DNA from: Turbatrix aceti
Taxonomy: Eukaryota > Nematoda > Chromadorea > Rhabditida > Panagrolaimidae
NCBI GenBank assembly: GCA_963969345.1
Contig: OZ017769.1
Location: 1,860,001-1,924,000 of the forward strand
DNA length: 64,000 nucleotides
Reading direction: 5' to 3'
Shown: piece by piece, positions 55,001 through 64,000 of the stretch
How the letters are laid out: every line of letters starts with the position of its first letter
Position numbering within the stretch: the first letter of the stretch is position 1
Translations under genes and position numbers: made by a program
The notes under the pieces: model-generated
Databases searched by the model: none
Told to the model about the DNA's origin: nothing
Seen by the model: only the letters and a program-made list of their open reading frames with translations

Positions 55001-58000
55001 TACAGATGAGATTGGGTCCTTTCAGGTCGGATTCCGAGAAGCAGGCTGACAGGAGGTCGCGGGAGACAAAACTTCGCCGCTGACTCCAGAGAATGTGGAG
55101 AATGGCAAAGCTGACCTGTGAACAGTTGCTCGCAATGTGCAGGACGTCATTGGCAGCCGTTTTGGGGTGGAATTCTTCGAAAAGCTCGACTATCCGAAGC
55201 ATTCGGTCCCGGATTTGGGTTTCGTTCATCTGAAAAACGTGGAAACTTGTCTTGGTCCTAATTTGGATAAAAATGGTGTCCAGTTTTCGATTTAGACATT
55301 TTTTTTGTCAAAAAATAGAAATTTTTGCCAAAAAAAATTTTTCGAAAAAAACTTTTTTTCTGCAAAAAAATATGGGATTATTTTTTCAAAAAATAATTTT
55401 TGTTCAAAATAAAATTTTCGTCCCAAGAGTAACCGAAACGCGTATTTCTGCAAAAAATGTATATTTCATTTTTTTCAGAAATACGCGTTTCGGTTTAATT
55501 TGGATTTTTTACCCCGATCCAAAATAATTTTTGAGTATCAGCTAAAAATCGAATTTTCGTACCAAAAACACATCAAAATTAATTTTTCAGCAAAAATTTG
55601 TGTTTCTACTTTTTATCCAATTTTTTTCAAATATTTGCAAAAAAATAAAATCGATTTTTTTAAAAACAAAAAAATGTGTTTTCCCCTTTTTTTGCTCCTG
55701 TTTTTACCCCAAAATAAAAAAAAACTCACATGTTTCAAAATGGAATTCCTCAGCTCCCCGGCGTCCATGTTCGAAAACTTTTCATAAGTCAAGACAACCG
55801 CCGACGTGGAAGCGACAAAGTCCTTGTAGAAATTGAACCTTTTCAGCAGGCACGCAAGTTCGTTGAATCCTTTGTCGATCATTTCGTGGAGAAAAGCCGT
55901 CGCGTGATCGACCAACCCGGTGGTTTCGTCGATGGCTTTGGCGCGTTTTTCGGCCCACGAGGCTATGAATGCTTCGACTCCCGCGGGATCCGTGGCTGCT
56001 TCGCTGATGACCAACTTCCCCGCTTTTTCCAACCCACCGGGCAACTGCTCTTCAAATTCTTTTCCTCCAGCAGCATCCGATTTAAAATCGTCGGTTGTGA
56101 AAATGCCATCATTCGCCGACTTTGACTTGGTCGGAAGCAGGTCTACAAACCTCGAAACATGGATTGCCTCCGGGATGAAATCCAGGATCGACAACAACCA
56201 CGGCCTGAGCAAATTTACATGCAGGGGCACAAAATGAACCAGCAACTCCATATTTGCCTCCTGCGCAAGGTACAACGCGGCTTCGAGCACATTGACACCC
56301 CGAAAACGATGGAACAGCTCAGGTGTTACCTCGAGCGCTTCGCCGAGGGACTCAAACATGATCTTGGCTTTCTGGACATCCTTGGCGAGCTTTTTGTCGT
56401 CCAAATCGACGACTGCTAGCTCGGCAAGGTCGAGAAGTTGTCGCTGAATCTCGACATCGGTCGTCATCGACGTCAGGCATTCGTGGACGACCCAGGACTT
56501 ATCTTTGACCTGGCGGAGGACGTTGACGAGGCTTTCGTCGGTGTTCTTGCGTTGGTCCAGCCATTGCTGCTTGTAGATGATGTCCACGTCAAAGGTTGGG
56601 TCCGATCGGGCCAGGCGCTCGGCTTCGTAGTACTCGTTTTTGGAAAGCTGAAAAAACTGGGCACATGAGGAAATTGAAAAAAAACAACGCGCAATATCAA
56701 AAATAATATATAAACGTAAAAAATAGTGCCTTCAAAAGTAACAATTTTGCGTCAAAAAAAGTTATTCAGTACACATAACGCGCCGCGTTTAATTTTTTTT
56801 CACGAAAATGGAATTTTGAAAAAAACCTGAAAAAATGAACATAAACAACGAAAAAACCGTGATCGCAAAAACTTGGACAACCTAAATACGTAAATATGCA
56901 TGCCTTGAATTTTTTGACACTTAATGATCATTAAGCCTTCGTTTCTTAGACAATTAACGCACTCTATTTGTTTTCAAAATTTGAATTTCACTGATTTTTT
57001 GAGGTTGAGCACGCGTGAAAGGCGTGTTCATTTCATGAACTCATGAAAAGCACAAACGGTTCGTTTTCTGAATTCATGAAAAGCACAGTCGATCGTGAGT
57101 GTTGAAATCACGAGCGCATTAGTTTGTGTTTTTACAGTAAAATATAGGTGCCATTTATTTTTCAGTGTTCACAACAATGATATCGAAAAAAGGGTGACAA
57201 AAATCAACTGCAATGTAAAGAGAAACTTTATTCATGACTCGATTACGGCATCACATTTCATCATCAAAACGTAGCTGAAAACGTATCTAAAGGATGCCAT
57301 TTTATTTAGCCTGAAACGTGTCATAAAAGTCATCGATTCGTTGAGAAAAAAAAGTGAGCAAGCCGTGGTAGACATGATATCCGGTAACACTGACAGCATT
57401 CTAACGAACAAAAGTTCAAAACGCGTTACCGTTTTTGATGTAAATTTTTTTCTATAAGTGTTAGTCAGAAATGTTGTCACATCAGTGTCACTTGACATTG
57501 CTTCTCCTTCACCGATTTTATCTCGTCAAAACATGAATCTCTTGGTTCGCTGCAAGTTCAAGCAGTATGATAGTTAATGGCATAGCTTTTTTATGCACGA
57601 AACATGAATTTATTGTGGCATAATTCAAGCTTGATCATTGGTGATGAAATGTGATGCCGTAATCAAGTCATGAATAAAGTTTCTCTTTACATTGCAGTTG
57701 ATTTTTGTCACCCTTTGTTCGATATCATTGTTGTGAACATTGAAAAATAAATGGCACCTATTTTTTACAGCAAAAACACAAACTTAAACGCGCGTGATTT
57801 CAACACTCACGATCGACTGTGCTTTTCATGAATTCAGAAAACGGCCCGTTTGTGCTTCTCATGAGTTCATGAAATGAACACGCCTTTCACGACAATGAAA
57901 CCCATTGGAGTTTCATTATCATTAATTATCATTAATTTGCTTGCCCAAAAATCAGACCCCCATGCATATTTGCGCTTTTAGATGTTCGTTTTTTTGCGAC

Positions 58001-60258
58001 AGCGGAATTTGCAAATATCAATTGTATCATTTTTTTGAGTCAGTTAAAAAATTGCGTTTTTGAGGAAAATTTTTAAACGCGGCGCGTTACATGAAGTAAC
58101 AAAATAAGCGTCGAATAAAACGTTACTCGTCAAAAACAGCGCCCAAAACGTAACAAAATAGAAAACTTTGAATGTTATGCAGTGCACGTAACATAATATT
58201 TTAGTGAGCAAAAGATGTTACTTCCCAAAAAGAGCACCCAAAAAGTAGCGTTTTATCGATTCAAAAATGTTATTTAGCGGGCGTAACAGTTTTCGATTAC
58301 GATTACAGTATCGATTTTACGACACTAACTGTTTTAGTATGTTCTGATTGTAAATCCAAAAAATAACAGTTTGTCAAAAATATGATTTTATCCCAAAAAT
58401 AAATTTTTTTGCGAATTTTTTTTTCATACAAAAAAACCAACCAATTTCTTGACATACTGATACAAGGTGATAGTTTTGAGCTTATAAATGACGTATTTGA
58501 ACGATCTCTGATAATCCGACCTGACGTCTTCCATCGGCTGACCCACAACAGCGCCACTCAGCACCTTGATCCACTTGTAGATAAACTGGAGTCGAAAGAG
58601 CGTAAAAAACCAAAACTGATTGAGGAGAGCGTTGTCGCTGACGACAGGTGCATTTGTCAATTCTTCCTCAGAGAACGCGACGAGTTCGTTCGCCGCAACA
58701 GGACAAAGAGAGCAGCACGCCTCGATAACCGTGCCATCCGTGTTTCCGTCGAAAAAGGCTTCGAGGTCATCGAGGACGACTGTGCCACTGAGATTGAGAA
58801 TCGCTGCTTCAGTTGAAGTTGTCCAGATTGCCTGGAGCCGTGGGTCAGAATCAGGAAGCAAAAAATGCCGGATTGAAAGGCTGGAATCTTCTTGGACGTC
58901 GAAGAGGACGACTTCGCCCCGGCTGGTGACTGCTAGGATTGACGATTCGTCGGAATTCGTCGAAAGTGAGATGATCCCTGCCCGGTTGTCCGAAAACACG
59001 TTCCACAACGTCGCAAGTCTGGGCGGAGACTCGGGAAGAAGCTTTCTCAACACATATTTGTGCTTTTGAGTGTCCATTTCAAAAGACGCGAGTCCAAGAT
59101 CCGTGAAACTGCTTGGAGACTGCTGGCTGGATGCCAGGTATTCAGTTGACACGACAAACATCTGCCTCGACGGGAGCAGAGCCATGCAGAATCCTCTCGG
59201 GATCCCCAGCAACACAGGAAGGCACAAAACCTCGTAATTTTCATTTTTTCTAAAAACCCAAAAAAAATTATCTCGCAACAAAAAAATTACGATACTCACC
59301 CTAATTTGTACACTGACAGCCGAGCATTGAGTTGAAGGATGTACAGCACGTCATAAAAGTCCGAATCTTCAGAAACAACAAATTTCAAATCAGAAATAAT
59401 CCGTTTGGGATCAAAAGACTTGTCTTCAAGCTGGATACTGTAACTGTAACGACCGGATGCTTCAAAGATGTCGAGGACTGCTGAACTGCGTGTCGAGACC
59501 AGAAGGGACTGAGATGCTGACCATTCGAGAAGGCAGAATTCGGGGTGAAGGTCATGAAGCACTGAAAATGGGGACAAGTGAAACGGTAAAGCTAGGGTAA
59601 AAATTGAAAACTATCGTAATCTATCGTATATTCATAAAACGAGTTCTTCAGCGCACATGAAGTAACAAAACAAGCGTCGAAAAAATGTTATTACGCAAAA
59701 ACAGCACCAATAAAAGTAACAGAAGAGCGAACTTTCAATGTTATCCATCGGACGTAACGTAATATTTTAGTGCGCAAAAGTTGTTACTTCCAAAAAACAG
59801 CACCCAAAAAGTAACGTTTTAGCGATGAAAAAATGTTATTCAACGCACGTGAAGTAACATTTTAGGCGCAAATTTCAGTTATTCTTTAAAAAAGTACGTT
59901 TTATCGTAAAATTATCCAAAATGTTTTTGATATCGTAATAAAAACCCACACTGCGCCCGATACTTTGGAATAACGTCATCGCCCTTCAAGCTGTAGAATT
60001 CGAGCTGTCGATCGGCAGTGATGATTGTAAGGAGCTGATTTTTCCTGGAAGCATAAATGATTCCTAAAAAAATCACGGCAAAAAAAGAGAGACTTACGAA
60101 CTAACAGCAAGCTTGCAGGCAGATCGAAATTTCTTTTTCAAAGCTTCGGCTCTCAAAAAAGGAAAATCAGCAGAATGGACGATAACTGAGGACTGAGCTT
60201 CAATGAGACGGTGACGCTCACGAAATCGTCCACCGCCAATTGCTTCGTAATCCACCAT
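52044..60258 (-). CDS. NBAS: NBAS, NRZ tethering complex / nonsense-mediated decay factor
   Basis: Exons (minus): 60098-60258, 59950-60044, 59300-59561, 58442-59249, 55730-56647, 54637-55229, 53680-54163, 52826-53628, 52044-52452. All nine keep the frame, giving 1510 residues. The N-terminal third (ADRQLEFYSLKGDDVIPKYR, then VLCLPVLLGI) fits the beta-propeller. Exon 5 opens with IYKQQWLDQRK and VKDKSWVVHECLTSM, matching the human 'YQRQWRKS' and 'KKRSWVLHECL' segments at the start of the Sec39-like domain. A later match is TLLGLIMTTDRKL ... TWKLHMTLIEFLLTEDE (human 'MTHLEFLFTD'). NBAS joins RINT1 and ZW10 at the ER for Golgi-to-ER tethering and has a role in NMD. The protein is about 850 residues shorter than human NBAS (2371), missing mainly C-terminal sequence. 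Introns carry repeats and a foldback element. Confidence 0.9.
57013..57892. mobile_element. 880-bp foldback element in NBAS intron 4
   Basis: Arms 57013-57266 and 57638-57892 are long reverse complements, from CGTGAAAGGCGTGTTCATTT / ATGAACACGCCTTTCACG at the tips to CGGCATCACATTTCATCA at the inner ends. The 371-bp loop holds an ATG-initiated minus-strand frame of 88 residues that resembles nothing I know. I could not define a clear target duplication. A foldback or MITE-type DNA transposon is the best reading. Confidence 0.8.
58085..58300. repeat. Intronic tandem repeat, GTTACTT family, copy C (reverse orientation)
   Basis: Units such as AAAACAGCGCCCAAAACGTAAC and CACGTAACATAATATTTTAG are the reverse complement of the repeat in ABCB7 introns. 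It lies in NBAS intron 4, outside the foldback element. Confidence 0.75.
59640..59900. repeat. Intronic tandem repeat, GTTACTT family, copy D (reverse orientation)
   Basis: It matches copy C closely (GAAGTAACAAAACAAGCGTC, GGACGTAACGTAATATTTTA, AAACAGCACCCAAAAAGTAA). It is in the NBAS intron between 59562 and 59949. Confidence 0.75.
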
Positions 60259-61288
60259 AACGTTGTCAAAGAAGTTGACTTTAGCAGGAGGAAAGAATCA
60301 TCAAGTACACGCGTTGTTCAGCGCGGTTTTATTGTTATTTGGCAAAAAATTGTAAATTGAATTCTCTCACACCGAAATTGGTTTCGCAGCGAAAGTTTTG
60401 CTTTGTTTTTGTGGAATAACCACGCAGAAGGCAGAGTTGATGAATGTAGTTTATTCATTCCTCGCAAACCTTGCCTTGACCACTCGCACGGTGATTCAAG
60501 GACTACAGAGGACTACAACACCAATATACAATCCCAACAAGTTCCAACTAAGCCAAGGATGGCACTGCGTGCCGTCCTTATATTGACCACAAAAGGGGAG
60601 GGGACAATGCCACAATTGGGTCAGGGTCGTATTCAAATGTTCGACTACGCGCGGACGTCGCAGAGACAGATTCCCAGCGATAAGATCCGGAGTGACTGCG
60701 GCAAGTGTGAATGCCGCCCGGTGGGGCACAGTGAATCGTTCACATTCTCAAAGGATGCTACAGTTTTTGTTTTTTTTTGCTTTTATGGATCGTTGTCGTG
60801 CTTTTGCTGTCCTGTTTTTTTTTTACCTGATGTCTAAAAAGTCGGAATCATGTATCGATTATCCGGTTTTTATTTCCAACAAAATTGAAAACGGAAAAAA
60901 AATTACGTTTTCATTCCTGTTTTTCTAAAAATCAAAAACGCATATCGTTACCTTTTGTTACTTCTTTACGGTTTATTTTTGATGAATAACTACTGTTAGA
61001 TAACATTTTATCGTTACGACAGAACGTATCCTTTTTTACCATCGATTTACATTCAATTTTCAAAAAATTCAAATCCGATGCTCCCGACACGAACAAAAAG
61101 CGTCGAGTTGTTTTCATGCTTTTCCCAATTTTTGCGTCATTTTACATTTCTTTTTTGTCTTTTTGAACTTTCGCTTGTTTTATTCTTACCGTTTTCACGT
61201 GCGTTACGTCACCACTTCATTCTTCTGAAATATTGATCGTTGTGTCGACGCGTGATTGATTTTTTCTCTCTCAAACCAACGTTTGCAG
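60259..61288. promoter_or_regulatory. Divergent upstream region of NBAS and eIF3c
   Basis: This 1-kb gap separates two divergent start codons and should hold both promoters. A candidate 321-bp solo LTR occupies 60410-60730. The remaining sequence is A/T-rich. A TTTGCAG acceptor touches the eIF3c ATG directly. Confidence 0.45.
60410..60730 (-). mobile_element. Candidate solo LTR of a retrotransposon
   Basis: On the minus strand this 321-bp block starts TGTGCCCCACC and ends GGTTATTCCACA, so it has TG...CA ends in a TGTG/CACA inverted pair. In the right order it has a TATA-like CAATATAAGG (60578-60587) and then an AATAAA (60450-60455) about 40 bases from its end. Its base composition is distinctly GC-richer than the flanks. 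The expected 4-6 bp target duplication is not seen (GTTTT versus GTGAA), so the call is tentative. No internal retroelement sequence is nearby. Confidence 0.5.
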
Positions 61289-64000
61289 ATGTCGAAGTTC
61301 TTCCACGGAAGTTCCGATTCATCGGATTCAGACTCGGAGCCCGAGGTCGCGGTTCGCGCACCGGCAACCCGTCAGGCGGAAGTGCCGTTGTTCAGCGATT
61401 CGGAAGACGATGCTCCGCGTCGCGTCGTTCGCGCAGCCAAGGACAAAGTCTACGATACGCTGAAGGAAAACATCAAGCTTTCCCGGAATGCTGAGAAAAT
61501 CAAGGATTTTACCACGCTTCTTACCAGTGAGTTTACTTACTTTTTGATGGTTTTAGGCTAAATTGGACTGCTTTTTCAGAATACGAAGCCCTGGTCAAGG
61601 ACTACGCGAAAGCAAAGACCGTCATGAACAGGGAAGGCCTGACTGTGCCGAGATTTTATATCCGGTATCTCGTCGAGCTTGAAGACTTCCTGACAGCCCA
61701 GTACGAAGACCAAAAGGCAGGACGCGGCGTCAACATGAACAAGACAAATACCAAGTCTTTCAATGCGCTCCGCCAGAAACTCCGAAAGTACAACAAGGAA
61801 TTCGAGGAAGAAATCACGGCTTATCGCGCGGATGCCGACGAGGTCGGCTACATGACTCCGGATGACGCGGAGGCAGAAGTCGAAGCTCCGGCGCCCCAGC
61901 CTGTCCCGACTGCTCCTTCCGGAGGACGACCGGTCATGCGATCGTCTTCGTCGTCGGAATCTGAAGGCGAGGGCGCTGAATCGTGGGACAGTGACACGGA
62001 TGAGTCTTCGGCGTCGTCGATCGATTCCGACATTGAGAGTCTCCAGGTCGAGCAGCTTCGCGCTCTGTTTTTGAAGTAAGTTTTTTTTTCGTTAAAATTG
62101 AGAAAAAGTGTTACTTTTGAGTTACGATGAAAAAGAACGTAGCCCGGGCGAAATTTTTATATTGCATTGTTTTTTTTACCTTTTTGCCAATTTTTACGGT
62201 ATTCTGTACCGTTTTTTGTTACTTTTGAGTTACGGTGAATAATAACATAATCTACCCCAAATTTTTATAATGCACAGTGTTTTTATTACTTTTTACGTTA
62301 ACATTTACGGTACTTTGTGCTTCTTTTTGTTACTTTGACTTACGATTTGAAAAAAACGTAAGCCTAAATTTTTTTAAAGTGTCAAATTTTCTTACTTTTT
62401 AGGCCAATGTTTACGGTATTTTGTATCGTTTTTTGTTACTTTTGAGTTTCGATTGAAAAGTAACGTAACCCAGTCTAAATTTTATTTATCCAGCGGCTTT
62501 TTTTTACTTTTAGGTTAATTTTTATGTCATTTATCTCGTTTTAAATCCATTATCACTCATTTTTTTCCAGGAAAGACCCGCAGGAACGCGAACGCAAGAG
62601 CCGTAAGCGCAAGGAGCAGAAGCGCCCCAAGCAGGAGCAGCTAGAAGGCGACAGCGGCGATGAAGGCTGGGAACAGGTGCCGGTCGTCGGCGAGAAGCCT
62701 CTCTTCCCTCCCAAGGCCGAGATCACGCTTGAACTGTTCATCGAAAAGTTCAACGAGATCACGGTCAACCGCGGCAGAAAGTCGACGAACACCAAGACCT
62801 ACCTGAAGTACCTCCAGGAACTCTACAACATTGCCGAGGAAAAGGAATTTGGCGGCGGGATTCTGGTCAAGATTCGTCTGACGATCATTGCTGCTCTTTT
62901 CGAGATGGACACGAAGCTGAGCCAATCCATGGCCTATGAATCGTGGAAGACGACCCGCGAGACGGTCGACAACGTTGTCGATCTGCTGAACAAGTACCCG
63001 GATGTTGCGGTGTCTGTTGACGTACTTGATGATCAGGAGAACTTCCACGACACGACGAAGCCTATCAGAATCCACGCATCCATTGTCCTGCTGGTCAAGC
63101 GGCTCGACGATGAGTTGACCAAGATTTTCCAGCACGCGGATTGTCACAGCACGGATTACCTTGAAAAGTTGGTTTTTTTTCGCTGGTTTTTCAAAAAAAT
63201 GTTTTTTTACAATTTTTTTAAATTTAGTTTCATTACGGAATTTTTATTTAAAAAATTGTTTTTTATGGAATTGTAAAAAAATTGTTTTTTTTACGCAATT
63301 TTTTTAAGTAAAATTTGTTTTTTACGGATTTTTTTCGCAAAAATATTCTTTGTGCTATTAATAAAAATGTTGTTTTTTTTCAGGCTGAAGGGCGAACGCG
63401 AGCTCTGTGACCTGATCGAAAAGACCCAGCTCTACGTCGAAAAACGCCAGAAGGATAACATCTTTGATCCCAGCGAAATTGCCACGATCTGTGTCGTCCG
63501 CATCGAGCACATCTACTACAAGTACGCCGCCGACGAAGACGCGACCAACGCGCTCATGGATCACCTCTGCAACACGGTCTACGCGCTGCCCAACATGATG
63601 CAGTTCCGGCAACGCGCCATGCTCTGTCACATCTACCACCACGCGCTCCACGACCGCTGGCAGAAGGCGAAGGACCTCATGCTCATGTCTCACCTCCAGG
63701 CCATCGTCGACCACTCGGATGCCGCCACGCAGATTCTCTACAACCGGGTCATCTGTCAGCTCGGTCTCTGCGCCTTCCGACACGGCTTCATACGTGAGGC
63801 TCACCAGGGACTTTCCGAGATCCAGAACACCCAGCGGACGAAGGAACTCCTCGCGCAGGGCGTGCCACCCCGATCGGCGGACAAGTCCTCCGAGCAGGAG
63901 GCCAAGGAAAAGTCGATGCAGGTGCCCTACCACATGCACATCAACCTCGAGCTCCTCGAATGCGTCTACCTGGTCTCGTCGATGCTGCTTGAGATCCCGA
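61289..64000 (+). CDS. EIF3C: Eukaryotic translation initiation factor 3 subunit c, 5' part
   Basis: Exons 61289-61526, 61580-62075, 62571-63167 and 63384 onward; the last is still open at the window edge. The N terminus MSKFFHGSSDSSDSDSEPEV has the acidic serine-rich start of eIF3c. Conserved eIF3c_N segments follow: RVVRAAKDKVYDTLKENIKL, then VPRFYIRYLVELEDFL, LRQKLRKYNKEFEEE and GYMTPDDAE. After an acidic/serine linker comes WEQVPVV, and near the edge RAMLCHIYHHALHDRWQKAK, DLMLMSHLQAIV and HMHINLELLECVYLVSSMLL, almost the human sequence. The PCI domain lies beyond the window. eIF3c is a core scaffold of eIF3 that binds the 40S subunit and eIF1/eIF5. The ATG follows a TTTGCAG acceptor with no leader bases. 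Intron 2 (495 bp) is filled with a tandem repeat. Confidence 0.97.
62105..62480. repeat. Tandem repeat filling eIF3c intron 2
   Basis: Three to four degenerate units of about 110-125 bp each contain TTTTTGTTACTTTTGAGTTACG, then a GTAAC/GTAGCCC segment, AAATTTTTATA, and TTTACGGTATTTTGTA. It is related in vocabulary, though not in detail, to the other GTTACTTTT intron repeats. Confidence 0.75.

Noticed and set aside
60403..60837. 144-codon plus-strand frame between NBAS and eIF3c
   Set aside because: It runs across the candidate solo LTR; the frame has no recognisable domain and is better explained by the GC-richer LTR sequence.

Overview
This window is nuclear DNA from a small-genome invertebrate animal, most probably a nematode. 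The exons are GC-richer than the very A/T-rich introns. Introns are often only 43-60 bases and end in TTTTCAG-type acceptors. At least eight genes have a splice acceptor 0-33 bases before their ATG, as expected for spliced-leader trans-splicing. One gene encodes a secreted protein with two C-type-lectin-like domains in the style of nematode CLEC proteins. No species is named; a rotifer, flatworm or other trans-splicing animal is not excluded.

I could join exons for thirteen protein-coding genes, in every case with the frame kept across each splice. In order they are: CDC5L, a Myb-type spliceosome factor (minus, 470-7238, last exon uncertain); EXOC7/Exo70 (plus, 7774-10526); ABCB7/ATM1 mitochondrial transporter (minus, 11673-15405); a Nopp140/NOLC1-type nucleolar protein (minus, 15980-19151); a TMEM50-family membrane protein (plus, 20149-21094); a LIM-homeodomain factor of the LHX1/5 - lin-11 class (minus, 21463-27438); RNMT, the mRNA cap guanine-N7 methyltransferase (minus, 28768-31069); PSME3IP1/FAM192A (minus, 31537-32431); an OSBPL9-type lipid transfer protein (minus, 33245-38942, 5' end uncertain); an unidentified acidic protein (minus, 44630-46886); the secreted double CTLD protein (plus, 48382-49647); NBAS (minus, 52044-60258); and eIF3 subunit c (plus, 61289 to beyond the right edge).

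Most genes are housekeeping: splicing (CDC5L), capping (RNMT), translation (eIF3c), nucleolus (Nopp140), membrane traffic (Exo70, NBAS, OSBPL9) and mitochondrial Fe-S export (ABCB7). They are not functionally clustered. CDC5L/EXOC7, Nopp140/TMEM50 and NBAS/eIF3c are divergent pairs sharing 0.5-1 kb upstream regions.

Two kinds of region stand out. One is a repeat island (about 47-52 kb) around the A/T-rich lectin gene: two small hAT-like elements each with a perfect 8-bp target duplication, and a 1.57-kb Tc1/mariner-like inverted-repeat element with TA duplication and doubled terminal motifs. The other is an inverted copy of EXOC7 exon 6 with its upstream intron, just past the EXOC7 poly(A) signal. 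There are also a foldback element inside NBAS, a candidate solo LTR between NBAS and eIF3c, a 340-bp direct repeat bracketing the first LHX exons, and several families of intronic tandem repeats. I saw no rRNA, tRNA or CRISPR.
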